Shown: piece by piece, positions 46,256-53,193 of the stretch | Position numbering within the stretch: position 1 is the stretch's first letter | Layout: the number at the start of each line of letters is the position of its first letter | Origin: an uncultured Verrucomicrobiota bacterium | GTDB lineage: Bacteria; Verrucomicrobiota; Verrucomicrobiia; Limisphaerales; UBA9464 | Reading direction: 5' to 3' | Length of the DNA: 54,123 bases | NCBI GenBank assembly: GCA_903907995.1 | Contig: CAIVQH010000055.1 | Span: 1-54,123, forward strand | The notes under the pieces: model-generated | What the model saw: the letters and a program-made list of their open reading frames with translations, nothing else | Databases searched by the model: none | What the model was told of the DNA's origin: nothing | Position numbers and translations under genes: made by a program

Positions 46256-47542
46256 ATGACTTCCTCGACTCGCACCGACTCGCAATCCCCCGCCAAGCCG
46301 ATAGCGGTCACCTTGGGCCGCACTACCGTCACGATCTACCCCAGAGCCGCCGAACGGGGCCGGAATGCGCGTTGGAACATTGCCGACTATTCCACGGGCA
46401 AGCGCCGGTTCCTGTCCTTCCCCACCGAGAAGGAAGCCAAAGCCGAAGCCAACCGCATCGCCGCCCGCATCAATGCCCGGGACAATGCCGGGGCGTCCAT
46501 GACCGGGGCCGAACGCGCCCTGCTCCTGCGCGCAACAGAACTTGTTGCGCCGTACGAGTTCGACGTTCAAACCGCCTGCGCGCTCTTTGCCGAAGCTGCG
46601 AAGCTCGTGGGGCCGCACAACGTCGTCACCGCCTGCAAGGCGTTCGCCAAGCGTTCGCCCGCGTCCAGGGCGCGCCTGCCCCTTTCGGAAGCCGTGGCGG
46701 ACTATCTGCGCACCAAGAGCACCAAGGGCCGTTCCCCGCGCCATCTCCAAGACCTGTCCTCCCGGTTGGGCCGGTTCGTGGCCGACCATTCCGGCAAGGC
46801 GTTGGCTGACTTCGCCACGGAGGACGTTCAACGCTGGCTGGACCATTTGACGCGCGAGGATGGCGCGCCGGCATCGGCACAGAGCCGCCGTAACTTCGCC
46901 ACCGTGGTAGGGGGGCTGTTTGAACACTTCCGCCGCCGGGGCAGCCTTGCCGAGAACCCGTGCAAGGATCTGGAACGGGAAGCCACCCGGAACGGGGGTG
47001 ACATTGCGTTTTGGACGCCGGCCGAAGCCGAAGCCCTGTTGCGCGCCATGCCGAGCGTAGCCTTGCCCGCGTTCGTGCTTTCCTTGTTCTGCGGCTTGCG
47101 CTCCGCCGAAGCCGCCCGTTTGACGTGGGCCAGCGTGAACTTTGAGCAAAGGCACGTCGAAGTCCGTATCGGGGCTGCCAAAACCGCCAGCCGTCGGCTT
47201 GTCCCCTTGCCTGCCGCTGCCGTGGAATGGCTGTTGCCGCTTCGGGGCAATGCCAAGGACCGCGTTTATTCAGAGCACGAGTCCGGCCTGCCCAAGCGCG
47301 TTTCCGAAGCCGCCAAGGCCGCCGGGGTGCGTCGCGTGGAGAATGGCGCGCGGCATTCCTTCGTGACCTATCACGTCGCGCTGACCGGGGACGTGGCGCG
47401 CGTCGCGTTGGATGCCGGCAATTCGCCGAACGTGATTCACGGTCACTACCGAGGCCTTGCCACCACGGGAGACGCCGAGCGGTTCTTTTCCATCCGCCCG
47501 GTCGAAACCCCCAACGTCGTGCCGATGCCTGCCCGCGCATGA
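46256..47542 (+). CDS. Tyrosine-type site-specific integrase
   Basis: 428 residues from ATG 46256; an in-frame TTG at 46220 overlaps the arm repeats and was not used. N-terminal DNA-binding region, core-binding helices and catalytic domain. Catalytic Arg in GLRSAEAARL (about 281), box II ARHSF (about 365, with Asn instead of the usual His three residues before the Arg, a variant seen in related integrases), and nucleophile Tyr in HGHYRGL (about 397). It should recombine the 60-bp att repeats. Overlaps the next gene by ATGA. Confidence 0.93.
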   Translation: MTSSTRTDSQSPAKPIAVTLGRTTVTIYPRAAERGRNARWNIADYSTGKRRFLSFPTEKEAKAEANRIAARINARDNAGASMTGAERALLLRATELVAPYEFDVQTACALFAEAAKLVGPHNVVTACKAFAKRSPASRARLPLSEAVADYLRTKSTKGRSPRHLQDLSSRLGRFVADHSGKALADFATEDVQRWLDHLTREDGAPASAQSRRNFATVVGGLFEHFRRRGSLAENPCKDLEREATRNGGDIAFWTPAEAEALLRAMPSVALPAFVLSLFCGLRSAEAARLTWASVNFEQRHVEVRIGAAKTASRRLVPLPAAAVEWLLPLRGNAKDRVYSEHESGLPKRVSEAAKAAGVRRVENGARHSFVTYHVALTGDVARVALDAGNSPNVIHGHYRGLATTGDAERFFSIRPVETPNVVPMPARA

Positions 47543-48102
47543 AACCTCCCCCTCGCAAACCGACAGCAGATGAGTCTTGGAAAGAAACCCCGTTGGGGAT
47601 TGTTCCCGAGATAGGGCGTCACTTCCTCCTTACACCGGACTTGATTACTGAAGTGAAGCAGCGCTTGGACGCCCGCATTCTAGCAGAAGCCCTCAGAGCC
47701 GAAGGCGAACGGCCACATGTTCGGTACTTGCTCGATGAAATGCAGACGACGCTCCAAATAATTGAAGCCATTGGCACTGACGAGAAGGCCACACTGGCTT
47801 TGCGTGCTTCGCGCTTGAACGCTGCGAGCTTTGGCTTGGCGTTTGGAGTTTTCAACGAGCGCTTGCGTGTCTGCCAGTTTGAGGCACATACGGCTAGCGG
47901 GGCGAAGTCTCACGCTGCAACCAAACAGAAGGGCCGCAAAGCATCCGCAAAATCGGTTCGCGGCGTCTTGGAAAAGCATTTTCCGGGATGGAGAGACAAG
48001 AGCCCTGCTTCGCTAGCTCGAAAACTTCAACCCCATTTCGACCATCGCGATCTCGACGAACTGCGAACCGCAATCATTGCTGCAAAAAAAGTCCCCCACT
48101 AG
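47539..48102 (+). CDS. Hypothetical protein of the integrative element
   Basis: 187 residues, starting at ATG 47539 inside the integrase stop (ATGA). Basic and helical, no signal peptide. The middle (VRYLLDEMQTTLQIIEAIG) and a Lys-rich C-terminal stretch (TKQKGRKASAKSVRGVL) suggest nucleic-acid binding, but I recognise no family. Tight coupling to the integrase hints at a role in integration or its control. Confidence 0.7.
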   Translation: MKPPPRKPTADESWKETPLGIVPEIGRHFLLTPDLITEVKQRLDARILAEALRAEGERPHVRYLLDEMQTTLQIIEAIGTDEKATLALRASRLNAASFGLAFGVFNERLRVCQFEAHTASGAKSHAATKQKGRKASAKSVRGVLEKHFPGWRDKSPASLARKLQPHFDHRDLDELRTAIIAAKKVPH

Positions 48103-48151
48103 GGCTTAGTGCCACATCCCAACGGCGCGAAAGCATGGTTTCAAATGGACC

Positions 48152-48385
48152 ATGCTAGCAATTGCTACACAGACCGGATTCCCGCCGGTCGCCTCATTAT
48201 CAAAGCGGGATTACGCAAAGCATCAGTCCGTTTCCCAACGGACCCTGGACTATTGGCGCGAGGCCGGGATGCCCTGCCTGATGGTATCAACACGGAAAAT
48301 CCTCTTCCCACTCGCCGACTGCGACCAATGGGTTCGTGACCGCTTCCTTGTGGCGCGCGGAACGAAAGGAGGCATTGAGAAATGA
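48152..48385 (+). CDS. Excisionase/AlpA-like helix-turn-helix protein
   Basis: 77 residues. SKRDYAKHQSVSQRTLDYWR, then EAGMPC and a wing (VSTRKILFPLADCDQWV), is the MerR-like/excisionase helix-turn-helix layout, with the RTLDYW recognition helix. Such a small protein beside an integrase usually acts as directionality factor or regulator. It overlaps the next small gene by ATGA. Confidence 0.75.
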   Translation: MLAIATQTGFPPVASLSKRDYAKHQSVSQRTLDYWREAGMPCLMVSTRKILFPLADCDQWVRDRFLVARGTKGGIEK

Positions 48386-48525
48386 GCCTCGCCGAAAAGC
48401 AAAAGCCGGGCGTCGCTCATCACAGCGGACACCCGGCGGAACGTCAGAATCTACCTGCAAAAGACTACGTTTCGCGCACACCGTTTACAAGCCAGAACGT
48501 GCGCGACGAGAGGGGGTGCCCGTGA
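48382..48525 (+). CDS. 47-residue protein in the element operon
   Basis: Short gene in a perfectly overlapping chain: its ATG overlaps the excisionase-like stop (ATGA) and its TGA overlaps the next gene's GTG start (GTGA). The product (MSLAEKQKPGVAHHSGHPAE and onwards to GCP) is basic and lacks hydrophobic segments. No homologue recognised. Both end overlaps argue that it is translated. Confidence 0.55.
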   Translation: MSLAEKQKPGVAHHSGHPAERQNLPAKDYVSRTPFTSQNVRDERGCP

Positions 48526-49073
48526 ACACTTCCGAGTTTGTCGCGCTTCTCGAATCTCACGGCTGCGCGCCTCACAAGTCCGCCTCCGGTTACGCGGCCA
48601 AGTGCCCCGCACACGAAGACCACAACCCCAGCCTGAGCGTCACCACCGGCACGGACGGGCGCATCCTGCTTCGCTGTCACGCGGGCTGCCCCACGGATGC
48701 CATCATCAGTGCGTTGGGCGTGCGTCTGTCCGACCTCTTCGCGGAGAAGAACGCGCCCGCCGCAGTGCGACCCAAAAGGCCGTGCAAAGCACCGCCCGAT
48801 CTACCGCAGATGCAGGAAGGCACGCGGGAGCAAATGCACGCCTTGGCGGACCTCCGCCGCGTCTCGCCGGATGCCGTGGCGCTCGCTATCCGGCGCGGAC
48901 TGGTTCGCTTTGGCTTGTGGAAGAGCCGCCCCTCTTGGTTCGTCACTGACTCCGCGCGCCGCAACTGCCAAGCCCGCTTCCTGCTCGCCATTCCGGTAGG
49001 CATTTTTTGGCAATGCGCCGCTTGGCGAGCGGAACTCGATACCCGATTGCAAAACGAAAGGGCCGGGGAATGA
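48522..49073 (+). CDS. CHC2-type zinc-finger primase-like protein
   Basis: 183 residues from GTG 48522, preceded by an AGAGGGGG ribosome site. A CHC2-like zinc finger near the N-terminus: KCPAHEDHNPSLSV and ILLRCHAGCPTD (Cys-X2-His ... Cys-X3-Cys). No Toprim domain follows, so it is the zinc module without the polymerase core. The partner primase-polymerase starts in the next gene (ATGA overlap). It probably helps prime replication of the excised element. Confidence 0.8.
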   Translation: MNTSEFVALLESHGCAPHKSASGYAAKCPAHEDHNPSLSVTTGTDGRILLRCHAGCPTDAIISALGVRLSDLFAEKNAPAAVRPKRPCKAPPDLPQMQEGTREQMHALADLRRVSPDAVALAIRRGLVRFGLWKSRPSWFVTDSARRNCQARFLLAIPVGIFWQCAAWRAELDTRLQNERAGE

Positions 49074-49969
49074 AAACCAACCTGCCGCCTTTTCTGCAAT
49101 CGCTGCTCTCGGCACCGCCGCAAGCCGGTGAAGGCGTTCACCGCTGGCTGTTCTGTGTCGCCCGCCATTTGCACGCACACATGACTGCCCCGGACATCGT
49201 GAGCCTGCTGGAAAGCCGGGTCCAAGGCTGCGGTCGGTCTGTTCCGCAACGCGAGATCGTCGCCGCCGTCCAAGCCTCTTTGACGTGTGCTTGGCAGCCC
49301 TCTGGCAGCGCCAAGCCCGTTCAGCCGTTGCAGAGCAAATGGCCAATGGTGAACAACACGCACCGTGCGGCCATCATTCACGATTACGGCCGATTGGAGG
49401 ATTTGCAGAAACGCTCAATTCCCCCAAACCCGGAGAATGCGCGGACGGAGGACATCATTGACCGGCTGTTCCCCGGAAACCCGTTCCTCTGTTGTGGTAA
49501 AACCAACAGCGTGTTTGACACCTGCCCCCGTGAGTCATGGCGCGGCAAACTCGCCTCGCGGCAATTCCTCGTGCCCTCGCCGATGTTGGCCGTCACGGGC
49601 ATGACCAAGACCGGGCGCGAATCCAAACACACGCTCGCCAACACCGGCCCACGCCGGTTTCTGATTTGCGAGTTTGATACCGGGACGAACGACGAGCACG
49701 CGGCCTTGCTGCTGCATCTCGACACCTTCGCACCGCTCGTTTGCGCCGTTCATTCCGGCAACAAATCCCTTCATGGCTGGTTTTTCGTTCACGGCCAACC
49801 GGAAGCCCTAATTGAGAGGTTTTTCTGCTACGCCGTCTCACTCGGCGCAGACTCCGCGACATGGACGCGCTCGCAATTTGTGCGGATGCCCAATGGCACC
49901 CGCGATAACGGCGCACGGCAGAGGGTTTTCTACCTTAATTTCAAACGCTTGGAGGCCAACCATGAATAG
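49070..49969 (+). CDS. Primase-polymerase-like (AEP) replication protein
   Basis: 299 residues. Candidate AEP motifs: ICEFDTGTNDE near residue 200 (acidic metal site) and VHSGNKSLHGWFFVHG near 227 (the s-G-x-GxH-type motif). Before them lies GRLEDLQKRS and a helical lead. Together with the CHC2 protein and RepA-like ATPase it forms a replication initiation set. It overlaps the ATPase by 8 bp. Confidence 0.72.
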   Translation: MKTNLPPFLQSLLSAPPQAGEGVHRWLFCVARHLHAHMTAPDIVSLLESRVQGCGRSVPQREIVAAVQASLTCAWQPSGSAKPVQPLQSKWPMVNNTHRAAIIHDYGRLEDLQKRSIPPNPENARTEDIIDRLFPGNPFLCCGKTNSVFDTCPRESWRGKLASRQFLVPSPMLAVTGMTKTGRESKHTLANTGPRRFLICEFDTGTNDEHAALLLHLDTFAPLVCAVHSGNKSLHGWFFVHGQPEALIERFFCYAVSLGADSATWTRSQFVRMPNGTRDNGARQRVFYLNFKRLEANHE

Positions 49970-51110
49970 CTTGCTGGAAATCCCCGAACTTCACGAAGCG
50001 CCCGACATTGCGAACGCTCCGGCCCTACTGCCGCCCGAAGCCAAACCGCTTTCTGCCCTGATCCGTCACGATGGGGACGATCCGAACGAATTGCTTCGCC
50101 ATCGCTACCTCTGCCGGGGTGGCGGCCTGCTCCTGGTCGGCCCCACGGGAATTGGGAAAAGCAGCCTCTCCATGCAGGCGATGATCCTGTGGGCCATAGG
50201 TCGAGAGTTTTTCGGTATCCGCCCTGCAAAGCCCTTGAAATCGTTGCTTGTTCAGGCGGAGAACGACGATGGCGATCTGGCTGAGATGCGTGATGGTGTC
50301 TTGGCCGGCCTGAACCTCTCCGAAGCCGAGCGTGAAATGGCGTTGTCCAGCATCATGGTTGTGCGGGAGGACAGCCGGACGAGTCGGCGGTTCTTTGCGG
50401 AAGTGGTGCGCCCGCTGTTGGAACAGCATCGCCCGGAACTGTTGTGGATTGATCCCGCACTAGCCTATCTCGGCGGGGAGGCCAGCTCGCAGGAAACGGT
50501 TGGTTCCTTCCTGAGGAACGAGCTTAACCCTTTGCTGCGGGAATTTAACTGCGGCGCTGTTGTGGTTCATCACACGAACAAACCGCCGAACGGGCGGGAC
50601 AAGCCCGATTGGAGCGCGGGTGACTTCGCCTACCTCGGCAGCGGTTCGGCCGAGTGGGCCAACTGGTCCCGCGCCGTGCTCGCCCTTCGCAATCTCGGTT
50701 CACCAACGGTGTTTGAACTGCGCGCCGGGAAGCGAGGATATCGTTTGGGTTGGATGGAGGTGGACGGACGGACCAAGGCGTATGCGAAGACTATCGCCCA
50801 CGCAAAAGAACCGGGTGTCATCTTCTGGCGGGAAGCGGACGCTTTGGAGGTGCCAACGGTGGATAAAGCGAAAGCCATTCCCACCCCGGAATGCATTCTG
50901 GCGCACGTCCCACCCGACCGGCCGATTGCCAAGGAGGTGCTGCGTGGGAAGGCGAACGCGGCCGGAATTGCTTGGAACAAAATCAACGCGCTGATCGCGG
51001 AGTTGATAGACGATGGCAGGCTGTTTGAGTGGCTTAAAAAGCGTCCCAGAACCAGCCCGCAGATACTGTTGGCCCGTGGAGCACAACCCCCGGAGGAATT
51101 GCTTCCGTGA
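49962..51110 (+). CDS. RepA-like ATPase/helicase (AAA_25, DnaB-RecA fold)
   Basis: 382 residues. Walker A GPTGIGKSS near residue 60, Walker B LLWIDPALAYLGG near 160, and a sensor-like VVVHHTNKPPNG segment, the RepA/AAA_25 hexameric helicase layout. A winged-helix-like C-terminal region (IAWNKINALIAELIDDGRLFEW) could bind DNA. Last forward gene of the element. Its stop is followed by long hairpins facing the convergent RCC1 gene. Confidence 0.87.
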   Translation: MNSLLEIPELHEAPDIANAPALLPPEAKPLSALIRHDGDDPNELLRHRYLCRGGGLLLVGPTGIGKSSLSMQAMILWAIGREFFGIRPAKPLKSLLVQAENDDGDLAEMRDGVLAGLNLSEAEREMALSSIMVVREDSRTSRRFFAEVVRPLLEQHRPELLWIDPALAYLGGEASSQETVGSFLRNELNPLLREFNCGAVVVHHTNKPPNGRDKPDWSAGDFAYLGSGSAEWANWSRAVLALRNLGSPTVFELRAGKRGYRLGWMEVDGRTKAYAKTIAHAKEPGVIFWREADALEVPTVDKAKAIPTPECILAHVPPDRPIAKEVLRGKANAAGIAWNKINALIAELIDDGRLFEWLKKRPRTSPQILLARGAQPPEELLP

Positions 51111-51129
51111 GACGCACACACAGAGACAC

Positions 51130-51150
51130 ACACGGTCATTTTGACCGTGT
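51130..51150. terminator. Hairpin 1 between convergent genes
   Basis: Perfect stem ACACGGTCA-TTT-TGACCGTGT, 20 bp past the ATPase stop. Could be a bidirectional terminator or part of an origin. Confidence 0.5.
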
Positions 51151-51176
51151 ATGCGAGTCGTGCGGGTCCGCCGAGA

Positions 51177-51218
51177 GACACACACACGCCCCTATGTAAT
51201 AGGGCGTGTGTGTGTGTC
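51177..51218. terminator. Hairpin 2, long GT/CA-rich stem
   Basis: About 19 paired bases: GACACACACACG, then CCCTAT-GTA-ATAGGG and a GTGTGTGTGTGTC partner, with one bulged C. It sits 12 bp from the RCC1 stop on the other strand. Bidirectional terminator or replication-origin structure. Confidence 0.5.
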
Positions 51219-51229
51219 CGCGAGTCGGC

Positions 51230-52636
51230 TTACGGCACCAGCACAACGCGGAAATACCGCCCGGTATCGGCTACGATAAATTCTTGGGTAATGGTTTCGG
51301 AATCGGCCACGAAGGGTGGCCCCGTTGGAGTCCAAACCACAAGGTCGTTGGATGCTTGGATTTGATACGTCAACCCGAGCACGACGTTCACCGTCACGTT
51401 TACGCGGCTGACTGCCAATGTGGCGTGCGGTGTGAAGGGTGGCGACGCGATTAAAACTTGGGGAAGGCTTGTGTAGCCGCTGCCGGGATTCGTGATCGTA
51501 AAACCCGTGACCGTCCCCTGTGACACTATCGCAGTCGCAGTGGCACCGCTTCCGCCACCGCCTTTGATTAGAACTGTTGGCGGGTTGGTGTAGCCTTTGC
51601 CGCCTCCGATCAAATTCAAGCCCACGACGAAGCCGTTGACCACCTGCGCTGTGGCAAGGGCGCGGTTAGGAACGACTAGCCCGTCGCTAACAAGTACAAA
51701 GGAATCATCATTGCCCGTCGCTATCGCCAAGACGCCGCTTAAGCCTGTAGGCACGTTGGTTTGGCCTTGGCCGTTCTCACCCCACGAAACGACTGTTCCG
51801 TCAGCATTTAGGGCAAGCATGTGATTGTCGCCCCCTATAGCTATGCTTACGACGTTGGTTAAGCCCGAAGGTGTAGCCGGATAGTTATATCCCAAACCCA
51901 GAATGGTTCCATCGCTTTTCAGAACGGCAGTGGCAAAGCCGCCAGCGGAAATTGCTACGATTCCACTCAAGCCTCCGGGCACAGAAGTTTCGCCAGTGCT
52001 GTTGCTTCCCCACGCAACGATGCGGCCGGCAACCACCCCATCCTGAACAATAGCGACTGAATGCCTAGCCCCCCCCGCTATGGCCACGACACCGGCTAAA
52101 CCTGCGGGCACGTTTGTTTGTCCGAAGGTGTTGTCGCCCCAAGCAACGACCGTACCATCGCTCTTAAGGGCGAGCGTGTGTAGGCCGCCCGCTGCGACGG
52201 CGACCACCTTGCTTAATCCCGCAGGGATTTTCGTCTGGCTGAAGTCATTATTTCCCCAAACGACAACTGTGCCATCGCTCTTTAAGGCTACCGTGTGAAA
52301 CGCCCCGGCGGTGATAGCCACCACGTCGTTCAAGCCTACTGGCACTGTTGCTTGGCCATAATTGTTATAACCCCAAGCCACGACAGTTCCGTCGCTTTTC
52401 AAGGCGACTGTGTGACTGCTTCCCGCCGCAATCGCCACAACGCCGGCCAAGCCCGCTTGCGGGTCGGTTTCGCCATAACGATCGAATCCCCATCCGACAA
52501 CCGTGCCCGTTACCGAAGGGCGAATCAGTGGGAATGTGGACGGGCGTGTTGGCTCCGGCAGAGGGAACACTTGTGCCCGGCCAGAAAACAGGGTGGCGAA
52601 AGTAAACAGAGCCAGGGCAAGTGTGGCTGATTTCAT
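51230..52636 (-). CDS. Exported RCC1-repeat beta-propeller protein (element cargo)
   Basis: 468 residues with a signal peptide (MKSATLALALFTFATLFSGR). About seven to eight RCC1 repeats of roughly 40-50 residues carry the motif ALKSDGTVVAWG and GVVAIAAG. A second half contains GGGKGYTNPPTVLI and GSGYTSLPQVLI, and a C-terminal strand region. It is secreted and probably surface-associated, for binding proteins or carbohydrates. Opposite in orientation to the replication genes and unnecessary for mobility, so it looks like cargo. Confidence 0.87.
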   Translation of the reverse strand: MKSATLALALFTFATLFSGRAQVFPLPEPTRPSTFPLIRPSVTGTVVGWGFDRYGETDPQAGLAGVVAIAAGSSHTVALKSDGTVVAWGYNNYGQATVPVGLNDVVAITAGAFHTVALKSDGTVVVWGNNDFSQTKIPAGLSKVVAVAAGGLHTLALKSDGTVVAWGDNTFGQTNVPAGLAGVVAIAGGARHSVAIVQDGVVAGRIVAWGSNSTGETSVPGGLSGIVAISAGGFATAVLKSDGTILGLGYNYPATPSGLTNVVSIAIGGDNHMLALNADGTVVSWGENGQGQTNVPTGLSGVLAIATGNDDSFVLVSDGLVVPNRALATAQVVNGFVVGLNLIGGGKGYTNPPTVLIKGGGGSGATATAIVSQGTVTGFTITNPGSGYTSLPQVLIASPPFTPHATLAVSRVNVTVNVVLGLTYQIQASNDLVVWTPTGPPFVADSETITQEFIVADTGRYFRVVLVP

Positions 52637-52816
52637 TACCTTGCACCCTGTAACACCCCGCCGGGGGAGTCAAGGCCAGATACTAGCCCGTCCTGTCACC
52701 CGGAACGCGGCAAGGCAAACTGTGGCCGTTAGCCCTAGTGGCTAGTGATAAAACCCGTTTTCCCCGCAACATAGCTTCTCAAAAACCGCACCACACTTTA
52801 AGCGGGGTCTGTAAAA

Positions 52817-52842
52817 CGACCCCGGCCCCGTTTCCGGGGTCG
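52817..52842. terminator. GC-rich hairpin
   Basis: Perfect 9-bp stem CGACCCCGG / CCGGGGTCG with an 8-nt loop. No T-run follows, so its role as a terminator is doubtful. Confidence 0.35.
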
Positions 52843-52912
52843 GTGGGGTACGGGGTGGGGACGGTCGGGGCTTGAGTCGGGGGCAATCCCTTTTTTGATT
52901 ACACCCGTAAGC

Positions 52913-52933
52913 GCGCAACACGGCGCAACAGTG
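52913..52933. promoter_or_regulatory. Probable integrase arm sites, right
   Basis: Two copies of GCGCAACA separated by 2 bp, followed by GTG; the second copy continues GCGCAACAGTG like the left arm sites. Confidence 0.6.
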
Positions 52934-53022
52934 AAACGGGCTGACAGTGCTAAATCGTGCAATTTCTAAAAAACGATAACCGCACACTATCAACACGTTA
53001 AGCAGGGTCTAGAAGCATGACT

Positions 53023-53082
53023 CGGTTTCGTAAACCGTAGGTCGTCGGTTCAATCCCGACCACCGGCTCCATTCGTAATCAA
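53023..53082 (+). repeat. Right attachment site (attR)
   Basis: 60 bp identical to the left att site. It reconstitutes the tRNA 3' half but lacks the 5' half, so it is not a functional tRNA. The second integrase begins 112 bp downstream. Confidence 0.93.
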
Positions 53083-53193
53083 GGGGTTGCGATTGGAATT
53101 AGGGTCCTGAGGATTCAAAACAAGGAGCAGTTCCTCCACGAATCCTCCAGCAAAGGCCTGACAAACCACTTTGCGTTCATTATCGGCAGGGTC

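Larger units (their letters stand above)
52798..53010. repeat. Direct repeats TTAAGCRGGGTCT, exactly 200 bp apart
   Basis: TTAAGCGGGGTCT at 52798-52810 and TTAAGCAGGGTCT at 52998-53010, both preceded by AACCGCAC-type sequence. They bracket the right arm sites and may bind integrase or replication protein. Confidence 0.6.
52637..53193. other. Non-coding right end of the element
   Basis: No gene. It contains two related 13-bp direct repeats (52798-52810, 52998-53010), a GC-rich hairpin (52817-52842), GCGCAACA arm-like repeats (52913-52930), the right attachment site, and 112 bp up to the next integrase. Confidence 0.7.

Noticed and set aside
51230-52636. Long tandem DNA repeat
   Set aside because: The periodicity comes from RCC1 protein repeats, with diverged codons.
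53023-53071. Second tRNA-Thr gene
   Set aside because: Only the 3' half from the anticodon stem is present; the acceptor 5' strand and D arm are missing, so it is the attR remnant.
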